A stretch of DNA of 64,000 bases from Cardiocondyla obscurior (GCF_019399895.1 NC_091864.1:9960001-10024000), one strand, 5' to 3'; shown: positions 1-14,331, counted from the first letter of the stretch. The notes: generated by a model not told the origin, from the sequence alone. Translations and numbers: made by a program.

Positions 1-1133
1 CGAGAGGAGATTTTTACTGCATGAGCGTGCATCGCGAATCGGCCCGGCAAAAATGGTGACAAAAAAAAACTATATGGATATGAAGGAAAAAAAAAAGCAA
101 TATTGCATGCGTATAGCGCTACGGGTGGTAAAGTGAACAATTCGCTGATGCATCGAAGCGCAGAAAGTTACGAGAAGCAGCGAAAACAAATGATTGTTTT
201 CCGTAACAGTGCGTCGATAAACTGCTTTGTATTTTATCGATCGTTGTTCTGCATTCGGTTCAATACTTGTGGAAGTTCAATGATTTCTTTAATAACACGC
301 GTATCTCAATCGATCTGTTTGTTGGGCGTATAAAATTAGAAATTGCCACTGCAAAGCTAATAGAAATAGCCTATTTGTCCAGAAAATAGAATAAAAATCA
401 AACGGCAGGTTGTCTGGGATTTGCGAAAAAAAAAAAACAAAAAAAAACTTGGGACGTGCAAGTAAAAAAAATTTAATCCAATATTTAGTTTATATTAATT
501 AAGTATTTACGTGTTAAATATTTTAAATAAGACACTTAAATTTTATGCAAAAAAGTCAACGACACAAAATTAAATTCGTATAAAATATTCTCGGTTATTA
601 ATAAATTAAGAGAATTAACGCGATGCATATTAATCGTGTCGAGAACTTTATTTTAAATCTCATCTTTATCAAATTTGCAAGTTTTAATATTAAGCACAAG
701 CATTCGATTAACAATTTTCTCTGTCTCAAGAGAAGACATATTTTCAATTCAAAGTAATCTCAATATTTTTCCAATTTTCTCAGAGAGATAATAACAAGAT
801 TGTTATGTGCTTCTTGCACTTCCTGCATGTATGACTGCATGTACAGTGGCTCATCTTCGACGGGCGCGTGTGCGTGTAAAACGCAATTGCGTCGGGTTCG
901 CGCTTTGTCGCTCGGGTTTGAATCGCGCTTGATAGTAAACAGTGATATCTCCGCGTTTCCTGGTTCGCTTGGGCTCACCACGAACGACGAGTTTTCGCGT
1001 AAGTTCTGCGAGCGAGGCAGCACGCAGGCGCCCGCGTGGTTGGCGGCAAAGCGGAACCGCGTCGCGACGCCGAGCGTCGCGGCGCCCGGCGTATACTCCT
1101 CAGTTGACGTAGCCGCGTCGCCGACGTAGCAAC
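1..1133 (+). other. Upstream region and probable 5' UTR of the DIP gene
   Basis: Bases 1-783 are AT-rich with several A homopolymers and show no coding signal. A pyrimidine-rich stretch ending TTCTCAG at 777-783 resembles a splice acceptor, so a UTR exon could begin near 784. From about 840 the sequence becomes CpG-rich up to the start codon. An open frame with ATG at 827 runs to a TAG at 1127-1129, four bases before the DIP ATG, in another frame. The minus-strand open frame across 760-1299 overlaps exon 1 and looks like a shadow of the CpG-rich sequence. Confidence 0.5.
1091..1107 (+). promoter_or_regulatory. Possible initiator-type core promoter
   Basis: TCAGTTG at 1100-1106 matches the arthropod initiator consensus TCAGTY and lies about 30 bases before the DIP start codon inside a CpG-rich zone; GTATAC sits immediately upstream at 1091-1096. 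The overlapping TTGACGTAG is CRE-like. If transcription starts here the 5' UTR would be very short. The competing model is a longer UTR with an upstream exon spliced at 783/784. Only weak motif evidence supports this call. Confidence 0.25.
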
Positions 1134-1206
1134 ATGCTCCCCGTTCTCGCGATCCCGGTGTTCTGCGTCGCGACATGGGTATCCGCGCTGAACGATCCGT
1201 CATCAG
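1134..1206 (+). CDS. DIP gene, coding exon 1 (signal peptide)
   Basis: The exon encodes 24 residues plus one base. The first 18, MLPVLAIPVFCVATWVSA, form a classic secretory signal, with a hydrophobic core and small residues before a likely cleavage after Ala18. The start is supported by the Drosophila-like context CAAC before ATG and by an in-frame TAG at 1110-1112, which makes this the first Met of the frame. The donor is G|GTAAAA at 1206/1207, phase 1. The leftover G joins AT from the exon at 29080 to make Asp, giving a mature N-terminus that begins LNDPSSDLPRFG, much like other DIPs. The exon lies 27.9 kb upstream of the next one, so the link rests on phase, on content and on the absence of a better candidate. 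An alternative first exon in the intron cannot be excluded. Confidence 0.8.
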
Positions 1207-4200
1207 GTAAAACAAAATCACCGAACATCTCCCGGCAGACGCACCACTTCCTCTGCACCGCTCTGCACGATCCGTAACGGCGTTATGCACCTTGCGCAAT
1301 TATGCAATTATATTTACCCTTCTACCTTTATATTAACCCTCCGACAAACTCCACCCCAGCCAAGGCTAGCCTAATTGAGAAGATACGCGGTTGACGATCG
1401 CCCGTGATCGAAGGGCTATCAGCGATCGAGATCCCCGTTCGAGACATGGAAATAAAAGGGTGGCTCGTTGCATCGTTTTTATGACTTTTCCGCACGAGGT
1501 CTGGGTATTTAACCGCGCGTGTTCTCTCTTGCTTTTCCTCCCTTTCCTGGATCTTTCCTTTGAGAAAACTTTACGATCGGCTTTTACGATTGCGGTTTGT
1601 TTATTACGCGGATGATAAAAGTCAGTAGGTGATTACGAGCCGGCCGTAATTTAAGCCAACGAGATTACCCGCGATCGAGTCACCTATCCCGCTGTATCGT
1701 TTCGCGTCACGTCGCTTTGTCGCCAGTCGCTCTATCCGATCTCCCGCGGGAACGATCGTAATGCGGTATCGCGAAGCGAGTTTATGTTACTTCGTTGATC
1801 GCGATCGTAGGGCGATACGCCGTTGCGATCGTAAAAGTCCCCCCCGCGACGAGTCTGCAACCGCGACGCATGTCAGCCGCGGGAAGCCCTCCGCTCAATT
1901 TTCTTCACTGCGGCGTTGATCTTTCGAGTCAAACATCGCTGATTGGAACGAGGAGTTTCCCGCACGCCCGAAAGTTTTCCCCGCATCGATTGCAATCGCG
2001 GACACCAGCCAGCTAGTATCTGCCCTAAATAGTAAACGGGAGTAACCCCCCGAAGAAGTGGGTGCATTCAAATGGGAACGCGTAGAATCGGCGTCGTGCC
2101 ATCTCCGTTTTTGTTTCATTTCTCGGCGCGCGCGTCGGTCCTTCTTTTTCCACTCCTTTCTCGGGCGCGCCAACCCTTTCGCTCGTCCCCATGGCGCATC
2201 GTGGCAAATACAAATTATCACGGCGGAAGTTAGTCCAGCCGGGCACCCCCTTATCCCTTCGCGTGATAATAATTACTCTCTCTTTCTCGGCCGGTCGGCT
2301 GGGAAATGGGTTCTTTAGTCGTCGGCTGGGACACCGTCACAGATCGCGCCCGGCGATGGTTGGTTTACTCGCGCCTTGGGCGCGATTACTCGCACGTCTC
2401 TCGCGATGGCCGAGACAAACGGCAGAAATTTAAAGGGAACGGTAATCGCGAGATTTCCGGGCCCTGGCGGCACCGTGACACCGCCACCGCGTCGGCACGT
2501 GGTACGCCAGCGGGATTAGGTGCCAGTGAAATACGCCGGCGCCATTATACGCGCTCCGCGCCGTAATCGCGCGGGCTAATGACTTAACGTCGAATTATCA
2601 CGCCGTCGGCCGAAGGCTCCGTAAATCCACTTGGTCTCGCCCGCCCATTAATTGCCCACCTCTTACCGCCCCGAATTAGTCCCGCATTAGTTGCGAGTCT
2701 CGGGGCGGCGTCGGCCGAACGAGAGGGCCGCTCGACAGTTTTTAATCCGTGATCTCGGACCGCGTCACGTCGCGTTTCGATAGCCCCGTAATAAACACAC
2801 GCTCCCTTAAATCTAATCGTCACGTCAACTACTTACGCCGAAATGCCCCCAGCGAGAAGATGAAAGCTTCGCGCGCATGCAGCCAGAGATTGTGACTTAC
2901 GATTTTTTAAATTTCCTGCCGGCCCTGATTCACGCATGACGCGACAAAATTTTATCGCTCGTAAATGAAACGAACAGTTCAGGTTTAAGTGTCTATTTTA
3001 TGCATTCTACGCATTAACGCAACTCTTCCATCTTATTCGAGCAATATTTCGCGCGAGCTTAATACTACGAATGCTTAAAAACGGTTTCGATCTCGTCTTT
3101 TTATTTTATTTTTTTTTAATACGTATTTCAGTTTTGACCGAATTAAGTTCGACATTTGATTTAACTTATATATGTATCATATATCTCTAAAAAAAATGTT
3201 TATATTTAGAAAAATAAATAACAAAAAAAAATATAGTTAAAATATTGAGAACTTTAACAATTAAAAAAATTAAATTTTCTTTTCTATTGCTGCATGCAGC
3301 TGTAATACAATTTTTTATTACGAGCAAACAATTTCCGTTAACGAAGTGATCAAAATTAATCACAAATTACCCCGGATTTCATAGAGACCGCATCCGATCG
3401 ATTGTACAGACATTTATATGATCACACTTATCGCGTTATTAAATGTGCGGCGTTATGTATATTTAGCTGTTTATTACACTACTTTCATTTACAGCTTAAA
3501 TTGATCGTGCAGATCTGTTATTTTATGGTAATCCCTAAAATGAGCAACTCGGTAATGAAAATGCTTAATTAATAACTGAAACGAGTAACCCTTAAAGGCG
3601 AAACGTCAATTCACCGAACGAGCAATTTGATTTGTAAAGTACATAACTCAAGTAAGCAGAACAATTATCGCACGTTTTCTATTTCGAGGTGATAGCTGAA
3701 GACACATGATTGACGCACGGGTTATATTTTATTCATTCCGGAAGCGGTTTACATCTGCTATAAGTGTCTTCTTTTATTACTATTGCTTTTATTAATACGT
3801 AACACAATTTTCATTAAATTAATGAACAGTGACTCATTAATAAATCTAAAGCCGATTTTATTTTTACTAAAGTTATATAACTTAATGAAAAATTATTTAT
3901 GTAGAATTCGATATTTTCATGACAAAAATTGTTCAGTTAAGTGAATCGTATTCGCGACGTTATAAGATTTTGTGAAATTTATTTTTGATTAATTTGAGAT
4001 ACTTAATTAAGTAAAATATTAAAGATTTGATTATAAAACATCAATATGAAAAATAATATTGTTATAATACTTTCCAGAAAGATAAATCTAAAAATGCATA
4101 TGAAATGCGTATGGAAATTATTATATATCTGTTTGCTCTTTTTTTCTTACATTCATATATGAAGTATAATAATGCATTACATATGGCATGCATAGAGATG

Positions 4201-7200
4201 ACGTCCACGCCACTGAATAATTTTTATGAAAATATCACGCGACGACTGAAATATGAAACTCAATCCCGAAGTGCGTATAATTCCTATGTCTTCCAAAGTA
4301 TCCTGAGAGTTCTCAGCACGGTGAAACGGTCTTTGTTAATAGCATATCACGCCAAGTAATTAATTGCGGGAGTCTGTGATTGGTAAATCGTGTGATATTT
4401 GCCAGTGTGATTTTGCATTTGATTGCACCTAATTCGCAAACAGCAAACCACTGTCGGCACACCCCCGTGTGTTTGCACGCAGAATCGGTATTAAACTGGC
4501 AATTCCGTGCCTTGCGCTCTGAAATCTCCGTAGTAGCGAAATACGAACGCGCGTACGTTAGATAAATATGCGCAATACATGCACACAGATGCATATACAC
4601 GCGCACGATTTTGCACATCCTACGTTCACTACGTGTGCGGTTCTCAGTTTTGTTTTTCCGTTTCGCGCACCGCTATTTCTCATGCATCTACCTTTGGCAT
4701 GAGCAAAGAGGAATGTATAATGACACGCGCACGCGGTCCGCTGCACCAAAATGCATCAACGCTATTTGCCTGCGATAGAAGCGCCTTCGAAAGACGGCAG
4801 TAAATTTCGCATTATATTTCTTCTATTTTTGATCCTAAAATGCGCTTTCTTTTTCGCTCGCGATTATGAGATGTAGAATATCAGGATTGAATGCAATGTG
4901 CACCGAGTGTTCTCGTCAATAAAATAGTGACGCGATTTGTGGTTTCACGAGGTGTCTTCGTTTGTCAGGAAATACTTGGCCAAATATTACAACATGTATA
5001 CTGTAGTAGCATTTTTGTTAGAGACTACAAAAGTTTATCTTAAATTTCAACAAGTAAGTTTCGGCGTATAAAGCCTTTTAATTATTTTATCTTCATCCAG
5101 TTCGCCATTAAAGTTGAGTGGCGTACTTCTCGAGCGCGGTATTATTTTTGAAGCTGCTTAACTTTTGCGACTTATCATATTTTAGTGCTATTATTAAATG
5201 AAGTTTTATTCAAATTATGGAGTAACATGTGAACTTAAATCTTCAATCTACAGCCCAGCTTTTGCACCCTCAAAATTCGTAATATTAGATTTTTTTTTTT
5301 ATGAAATATAACTACAACTTTGCAAATAATATATTAATGAAACTGAGCGTTAAGAACGATAATATTTTAATATGGCTTTTTAAATGTTTTGTAATCGTGT
5401 ACTCTAAGAACGCTAGACAATGCGATGATAAGATATACAGTACCTAGGAAACTCATTAGGATAGAGAGCAGCGATACGTTTATGCATTCGCTGCATCGTG
5501 ATATATCGAGGGCGACTTCAAAGTACAGTTCACAATTAGCTCGGTGCTATCGCAAAATTAATTTCTTTCACGCCCTTGGCGTAGGTGCACGAGCGCGCTC
5601 ACTCTCCTAAGCTAATGACTTAAACAAGCCGTTGGCCGAGAAAATCCTGCTCCTCTGGTGTGCCTAACAGCGACGTTATCAAATTTATAACATAAGATTG
5701 GTTCACGGGATTTATCGTTTTCTCAATCATATAAATATAAATTAAAAATAAAGAAAGCGACGTTCTCACGTGTAATAATAGTATTTTTTTTTTAATTAAA
5801 AATTGATAATTAGAAAATTTTTATTTAACGGTACTTTTCAGTCTCACCCGAGGTTCGAATATAAAGAATCAATTTTGAAAAGGAATTTCTCCTTCACGCG
5901 TGACTTGTGGGACGGAAATTAACTAGGTGGGTATAAACAGCGCGGTATGCGCGAGAGAATTGAAGACTCACTTTCCTTCATAAACTCGCGCGGGAGTTAG
6001 CTTCACGGAGAACCGACGGGGGGTTAAGCGAAACGTTTTCTCGCGGCAAGAATGGAATTGTTAAACAGTGTTTCCGTGCTCGCATGTGCATGTCCCTTCG
6101 TGAGAATGCAGGCTAGACACCTGCGAGGTGATACGATCTCACGGCGGGGTCGAGTGGGACACGGCCGCGTAAATTATGGCGGCATTTTGAGCTCGCTACT
6201 GCGAATTCACCTAACGACCTTTTAACTTCCTCGCGCTGGCGGATCGTGTTAGCGACGCGAAAGCGTGCTTTTTGACAATGATGAAATGGATTGCACGCAC
6301 TTCCCTTCCATTGGCTCCCCCGTGTTTGTCTCCTAATTGTCACGCAAGCGACCATTGCACGCGTAGGGCTGCACGTCCCCTACAATCGACTGATGCGTCG
6401 GAGGCCGGAACACGGCAAAAATTGGATCATTTCATTGAACAGACGAAAAAAAAAAAAAAAATGCGCAACGTGTTAACGGTAACGTTATTGGGAATCTGGC
6501 GAAGCAAACGTTGTCATCGATTTTAATTCAATTTTACGGTTTCGCGACCTTTACGAATGCCTGTTATCGTGATCACTGGTTTTATCCTCATAACGATGTT
6601 TGTAACAATATTCGGCCACACAAATAAACGTGCATCCTTCTATCAGCTTCGTATATCATATTTCTTATTGGCTATTTTGTGCACGCATATACTACACGCA
6701 CCTGCAATATACTTTTAATATGCTTATTAACCCTAATCGGTCCGGTATATGCTCTCGTTATGCTATAGATTTATCAAGAATATGTAATATATAAAATTTC
6801 AAATTATTTTATATAAACCACGTCTGTTAAATATTTTTTGTAGTAAAAATGTCTACATTGAATAACGGATTTTATTAATTAAAAGAAATATATTTCATAA
6901 AGTCTCGATAATATCTTTTTCCGTGTATTTTAAATTCGACTTAAATTTAAATAATCCATACCTTTATTTAAGATTCATTAAATAGAAATATAAGTATCGA
7001 GATGTTTTATATAAATGTGTGACAAGATGACAAAATTCGCCATTTAAAATCAATTAAAAATCAATGGCTTTGATGCTGATGTGCGAGTTCTCGATTTTCC
7101 TTTCGCGAATAGAACAGATATATTGCGGACATTAACTGCAATCTGATTGCTCGCGAGCTTAATGTTGCAGATTTTTTTTTCCCCCTCGTATCTTTCCCTT

Positions 7201-10200
7201 AATCATTTTTTCAATGTCGTGTTCTGAGTCAGATATATGTAATTCTTCATACTCTTTAGATCACGCTAAGCACTTGTGCGTTGCAAAAGTTTCATGGCTA
7301 ATTAGCGATGATGTATCGTAGATCAACGCTAACGACGTTCGTCGAAAGAAAAAAAAAAGATGATATTTATCATTGCGGCATTTCATCGCCGGCCTACAAT
7401 ATAATATTGCCTCGTAATTTGTCTATTGTATCATTCATCGCGGAAAGGAATGATATATGCAAAAAAATCGTCGATAATGCAGCTGTATTTTTCTCCGCTT
7501 TATGAACTTATTAACAGTGAAGCCGACTGTAATTCTCACCGCGCTGATTAACAAAGCATTAATAACTGTGTCGTATATCATACAAATTTATCGCCTGTCC
7601 GAACTGAACTCGTCTTCGTGTTCCCGCAGCGCGGTAACTCTTTCGCGAATTAACAATCGTAAATTAACGATCTACCCAGAGAGAGATCTTGACAAATATA
7701 TCTCTCCTCGTTCCCTCTCCCTTTCTCTTTCTCTCTCGCAAACGCGCGCGCCCGGCTGCACTCGCCATCGCTCCTTCTCGCGCGCAATCAATCACTTTAT
7801 TTCGTAGGCTGCTCGATGAAAAATCACCGAGGTCGCAATAAATCACAAAACCGAGTTATGAAAGATCCACACGCGCGCTCGGCCGCCGACCGAGACGGCC
7901 GCGTGATCGCGATAGCGCTCTCGAAAGCGCGCGCAATCGCGATCCGGATCGTTCAATTTTTTTCTTTTTTTTTATTTTTTATTTTTTCTCACCCCCTGGC
8001 AAAGCTGGATTTTTCGAGCGATGGAACAGCGTTCGTGCAACCAGCGCGTGTCTTTACGGTTCTTTTAGTGTCAATACAAAAATTCGTCCGTGTCCCGTTG
8101 TGCATGTCAACATTGTGTGTCCCGAATGCAGGCCGTGAGGGATGATCGAGTCGCGAACAAGTTTCACGACGCCGCGCCGCGCATTCACGCCCGAGTGGAC
8201 TTCGACTGTATCCTCGTCGCCGGCGAGTTATTCCCAAATTGTTGTTGCTCGAGCACAAGCTGGAACTTGCCCGAGCCGCTGCGTCGATTCCGAGTGACGG
8301 GTTCGCCTCTGTACCCGGGTTACGACCGGTTTGACAACTCGCTCGGATCCTAATGGCCCCGCGTGGCCCATAGTTCCGTTTGCAAATGAATTTATTCGTG
8401 CTAGTTAGACAGCGAGAGAAAGGGCTAGGCAAGACACTTGTTTTCCTCGATATTTCGCAGCATCCGCTGCTGTTTACGCGTTTTCCGCGATGTGCGTTTC
8501 GCGCGCGCTTTACTCACGGCGCATTACACCCTTTGCGCGGCAGGGAAGGCATGCGGACGAAGAAAACTCGATTATTCATTCCTAACGCGCTCTAGACCGG
8601 CGGACGAGCGCGCCTGTCGCATCTTAAGAAAGTCAGACGCGCGAGGGATGTTTTTACAAGTGGGTCGCCAGCAATAGCGTCGATATAATTGCTCATCCAA
8701 ACACAACGATTATTTAACGGAGCCATACCGCTCGCCCTCCACCGAGGGATACTCGACCCAGTTCTATTGTCACTTTCCCCTCCCCGGGTAGGATTTCGAA
8801 TGACAGTTCAGCGGAATCAAAGATTATCTCGAGCACGGAACGACTCCGCTCACGATCGCGGCGCACGATTAGAATCGCTATCGCACCCTTAGAAACCGTA
8901 ACGTCGAATCGCTCGCCGCCGGTGAGGGTGCAGTTCTCCAGCGTGTCGGCGGACAAGCGGAGGTGGAACCGAAGTATCCAATTAACGGCACTCTTCCCAG
9001 GCAAGTGTTTAAACTCGAGTAAAGGCCGAAAACCCGCTGAAATACGAAATTCTCGTGGCCCGATTAACCCCGCTGCGCCGCGAAATCAATGAGTAACGGC
9101 GGGAAGAAAGGTGAGCAAACGGTTGGGCGAGCTATTGGGCCGAGACGGGCGGTGGAGGGGAGGGGGAGGGGGAGAACGAGGGTGGACTATATAACTACCC
9201 ATTATCAACCTCATTAAAGGTACCTACTTGCCCTCCGTGGTCGCTCACCCGACTCGAGCCGAACTCTCAGCTACTGCCAACTCATTCCTGATTCTCGCTG
9301 TGCGCGCGCGCGAGCCTGACACGCCAAGTATTTTACAGTCAGTTATTTAACCCCAATTAATTAGTCTATCCGCGTGCCGCCGCAACTTTTCCCCTAGCTA
9401 CACTCATGCTCCGAGCAATCGTTATACTCGCGCCGCGTGCCGTCCGTATCAGGCTACTTCGTTACAGATTATCACCCCGGCCGCTCGCGAATGGTCCCGC
9501 ACCTGCTTTATTTTTGTTCCACTTGTCTGTGGATTTCCGGCGCGATCATATTTCACCGCTGTTAATCACGTGCTCGTCGGCGTGACGGAAAATATCGGCG
9601 GCAGTAGGTAATGAGATGGGTTTTTCAATTTTCTTTGATCGCTTGTTCAGTCTTATTTTTCTTCTTGTTTCTTTTTCTTTTTAAATTTATATTAGAAATA
9701 ATTTTATTTTTAGTATGGCAGTATCTTTCCGTTATTCTTAAATACTTTTCCATGCAGATTATTATTGAGAGGCAGAAATAAATGATAATCCGGAGAGATG
9801 GCCGAATAAGGTGGCTCGTATAAAGTCTCTCTCATTCAAGTTGGATTATCTCTAACTTTGGTGATTATCTCAAACTATATGAACGAGTTATCCTAAAGGA
9901 ACCGTATCCCTTTACGATAGACCACTTTCGTACTTTTTTCTCTTTTAAGTTTATGAATATGTTTCAGCGATATTTTGACGAAATTACGGCGACTCGAGAT
10001 AAATAATTGCAATTTAAAAAAACGTGTCTGCTTAATAAACTGTCAGCTACAATAATACATTTCGAAATGAACAAATCGCATCAATATAACTTTAAAAAAA
10101 AAAAAAAACCAAAAAAATCATTGATAGACAGAAAGTAATTGAACATAATTAATCCACAGCGCTTGAAAGCTTAATTTATTTACATGAGGTTATCCTTTGT

Positions 10201-11130
10201 AAACTACAAATTAATTCATTCGAGATGCGTTTGAAACTATCGAGTCGCGTTGCGGAGAATACAGATGACCGTTGTGTTCGGAATTATTGTCAGCTGGTTA
10301 ACAAAACATTCGCGGCTACAACGTGAATTACACGTTTGACATGACAATCTATTGTCGCGTACTCGCAATTAACCGCCGATGCAACTCGTTTCTTTCGCGG
10401 GCAATAAATTAGTGCCCGTAATTCTGAAAATCAACGGAGGTCCGCCGATGCCGAGACTTGCACCGAGCGCCGTCACCGCGATCGATCACGTCCCGTTTTC
10501 TGTCTTTAACGACAACACGGGCGAACGGTTTTGGTTAACGAAGCAAGACGGATTACACGGTAACCAGCGCGCGGAACATTTTCCCTCGTGTCAAGAGCGC
10601 GGATAATGAAAAATACTATAAAAAATAGAGCTTTCTCTTCGATCAGCTTCTTAAAAACGTAATTGTCCAAAAGATTTAAACGCGCGTGCATATGTGCGTC
10701 GTTCGACCCGCACGTATTAAACGAACTATCGCATTCTTGGAGTCACTTGCATCTCTTTGGTGCTCCTTGAATCGTTTTCGCTCCTAACTTTTGTGCATTT
10801 TGTGCGGCCGCGCACACGACTTTACGACATCAACGGTTCCCTTTCTACCTCGCTGCCGATGCCCCATATATTTTGGCCATCGCCTCCTCTTCGCCGTGCT
10901 ATTTGATTATCGTCATGAAACTCGCCCGGCTATCTCCCGAAACGCCCCCGCTCGCATTTTCTTATTTCTTCCTCTGCGAACGTATGTGGCACTCGAGTCT
11001 GAACGGTGTCTCTCACAAATAATCGCAGCCGGCGTTTTCTTCGATCTCGCCCGACCGGCTTCACGATATCCTCGCCCCATTTAATCCTCCGCGATATCCC
11101 TGGCCGTACGTGCCGTAGAATACGTACATA

Positions 11131-11171
11131 CGTATACTTCTATACATACGCGTGTGTGTATATACATACAG

Positions 11172-11221
<50 letters not shown>

Positions 11222-11255
11222 GTATATATATACATATATATATGTGTGTGTATAA
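11131..11255. repeat. TA/TG/CA-rich compound microsatellite
   Basis: A near-perfect TA run at about 11177-11211 is flanked by TACATA, GTATATA and TGTGTG stretches, making a compound alternating purine-pyrimidine repeat of about 125 bp. Ile-Tyr open frames on both strands are its translation. Confidence 0.9.
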
Positions 11256-11742
11256 AATTGCCATCCGTGACTGCCGGCTCTCTGTCGTTTGGGAATCGAG
11301 ACGCGCGCGCTACTGAAAGTCTCGCGAAGCATCGCAGTCGTTAGCAGAGGATTCCAAAAGTTTATTCACGAACGTTTCGTGTGGCCGATTTTTTTCGCGT
11401 TTTCACGCTCCTCTCTCTTTTCTCCTTGGGACAGTAAAGTTCCGGAGTAATCGCGTGCAGGCGAAGCGTTGACAGTTACTTTTTTATACCGTGGCAGTGG
11501 ACAATATTTTTTACACCATCCGGTTAACGCGAAAGCAGTCGTTAAAATCCGTTACCTCGTATCTGGAGATGAGGAATTGCACCGCCAAGTCTTTTTTCTA
11601 AGGATTACGCATGCCGTTTTGCGCGAGATGGCCTCTCACCGCGTTGTCGTACCGCAAGGGTTTACGTCACGAAGCGCGGTCGCTCTAAATTCTACGGCAG
11701 CTTTGTGTCTTGGTGTGTACCTTTCCTTTATTTCTTCAGAAG

Positions 11743-11768
11743 AAAAAAAAAAAAAAAAAAAAAAAAAA
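11743..11768. repeat. A26 homopolymer
   Basis: Uninterrupted run of 26 A after CAGAAG. It has no obvious flanking target-site duplication, so there is no good case for a retroposon tail. Confidence 0.85.
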
Positions 11769-14293
11769 GAACAAGTCCAACCGGAAACGCCTCAACGTTG
11801 TGGACGTTTAATATCCTGGCTTAATATTACACGGGGGAGGGGGAAGAAAGTCTTTGTCTTCGTCTCCCATTCTGATTGGTCTACCCGTTCTACTTTACGA
11901 TCCACCGCAGCTGGCCACAGCTCGTTCTTCAGCGGCAGCTTGGTGTCCCGCGAACGATCGAAATCCCATTTTCCACTGTCACAGACCGTCCACTTTTTCT
12001 TGAAACGAGATTTCTGGGCTTGCAAGAGTGCCGTTCTCGTCCTTAAAGTCTAATTTCGTTCGGATATTATGCGACATTGCATTAACAGACGATACCCGCC
12101 GGATTTCAATTTATCGCGAAAGAAAACTATTTTTATCCGGGGAGGAGAGTACGTTTTAAGTCTTAATATGTATCGTACTACATAATCGATTTGTCAAATA
12201 TTTTATATGCGATAATATCCATTATTTGAAAAATACGAAATTAATTTTAAAAAAATTTTGTACTTATATTTTTATAGTAAAATTATTTCCCGAAGTAATA
12301 GAAACGTCTCCTGAAATAGTCGTTTTAACGGAAATTACATTAAATGGTATTGTATATCGTTATCCCTTAATTAAATTTCAATTACATTACAAGAGAAATG
12401 TCATGTATCTTTTTATAAAGTAACATGCATCTTAATTAAACATATTTCGCAAACGGAATACGTAAGCGACTTATTTGTGAATAGCTGGATATTATTGCTA
12501 CGCGGAAAGCGACCATTCTCGCGCACAACTACTGCAGTTAATTGCCAAACACTGCCATAAATGCGACATTTATTCAGCCCCAAATCTGAATTCGCGACGC
12601 TTTTATGCTGGCCCGCGCGGATAATTAATATTACAGTTACTTGCTTATGACACAATTGAGAAATTCCTTCGAGTACGCTTAATTGATCATTGTTACCCCT
12701 TTCGAATAAAATCGTACATTTCGTCCATCGAGTCAAATTTATCAGAAATGATGAAAATCGTCCGCGAGGAAAATAATACCGCCTATTTCGCGTATTTATT
12801 CGACATGGTTAATCGCGAATCGGAGTTTCAGAGAAAGAAAACTTTGTAACGTAAATGAAGGTCGACGTGTTCTTCGAACCGGACGTGTCGAAGTAAGGTA
12901 GTCCGGCGAGGTTATCACGATCCCCATTATTCGCCAATTAAACTCGTCCGATTATTCACGCAGATCTCCTCCGGAATCTTCGTTCTTACGAGATCGCCAC
13001 GTGCTCTCTTGGCAAAGCGATCGAAAACCCATTTTCACCGTGTCACCGTTGCCCGTTTCTCCCGAAGCGCAAGACGAGCGTTTCCCGGAGGAGGATGGCG
13101 AACAGGAACGTTGGACATGCCTAGAGCCTTGATGTACCCGCAGTAGTCCGTTTCTCGAGTGCCTGTTCGTACGCGACTTGTCACTGATTTGCGTATGTTC
13201 AAAGGGCAGGATCTGCGTGCTCGTACCGTCTAATGGGATCCTTTGTGCAAGCATGCGACTGTCGGCCGCAATACATATGCGCTCGTGTAACGCGTCGTAC
13301 ACACCTATAGTAACTCGTTACTCGCGACAGCCTAATGTGTAAAACCGTGTCTCGTTGATATTGAACATCCTTGTGCGGCTCCTTATCAGTTTTACTCTAA
13401 ATATGTAATGACTTAACAACACGGGTCGCGAATAAAGTGTCGACGGGCTTCGATTTAATTGATCGTACATTTAAATGGCTAATGTATCGATTTCTTTTTT
13501 AATCAAAATTACGTAATTTGCTTCGCCTGCATTGATATCGACATTATTCATTTCTCTAAATTTTAATAATAATTTTGGTAAATTATTTAAAAAGCAGTAT
13601 GCACGATATTGTGGCCAATCTTTAATATAAGGTTACCAGCGCGAAGGCATATACATATAAGACTTTGATTCGCCGAGGGGGTGAAGATGGGGCATAAAAA
13701 TAGAGGAAAGTGGTAAAGGTACGCGGCACATATGAAAACCGTGGAGAACTCGATGAAATAACCGGAACGTCTGCGTGGCGCCAGCCAGATCCACGTGACG
13801 GCATCAAGTTTTCATTCGGTGCGAGATCGCGTGTCACAAATTACCGGTATCGCGGCCTCCCCCTCGCCCACCCGTTAAATCGATTTTCGTTGGACGTTCG
13901 GATTTCCCTCGGTCGCGCGCGGGTGGCTGCTGGCTCATCGCACGGTGCGCAATGCGCGCAGGTGCCCTTCCGCCAATGACGGTAAGCCAAACAATGGATG
14001 CCTAAAATACACGCCGCTCGAAAGTTCATTCGCGATCGAGGAAATTAAAACGTAGACGTGCCCCGCGCGCGAGCACACATGCGAAGTTCAATTCGCGCAT
14101 GTTGACGTACGTTAACGGACTTTTACAAATTGTGAAGCGTGACGGGCGGCCTCCCAGAGCTTTCTGCTTTTAATAACATTTCGATACCAGAAAAATAATT
14201 TCCCCGGCCTCGTATTCTACGTTATCGCCAAGTTTTATCTGAATCTCAATTTTATATAATTTATTAACAAGTAGGGAAGCTACAATAATAATG

Positions 14294-14295
<2 letters not shown>

Positions 14296-14327
<32 letters not shown>
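14296..14327. repeat. (AT)16 microsatellite
   Basis: Perfect AT dinucleotide run inside intron 1. Confidence 0.9.

Positions 14328-14331
<4 letters not shown>

Noticed and set aside
760..1299. 179-codon minus-strand open frame over the first exon
   Set aside because: It lies antisense to the signal-peptide exon in CpG-rich, stop-poor DNA and resembles no known protein.
5845..5875. GGTTCGAAT resembling a tRNA B box
   Set aside because: No A box at the right distance upstream and no cloverleaf can be drawn.
11006..11344. Ile-Tyr repeat frames on both strands
   Set aside because: They come from the TA/TG compound microsatellite.
11469..12053. 194-codon + strand open frame, the longest non-repeat frame
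   Set aside because: It starts with TTG, the first ATG is more than 50 codons in, it reads through the A26 homopolymer as poly-Lys, and it shows no recognisable domain.
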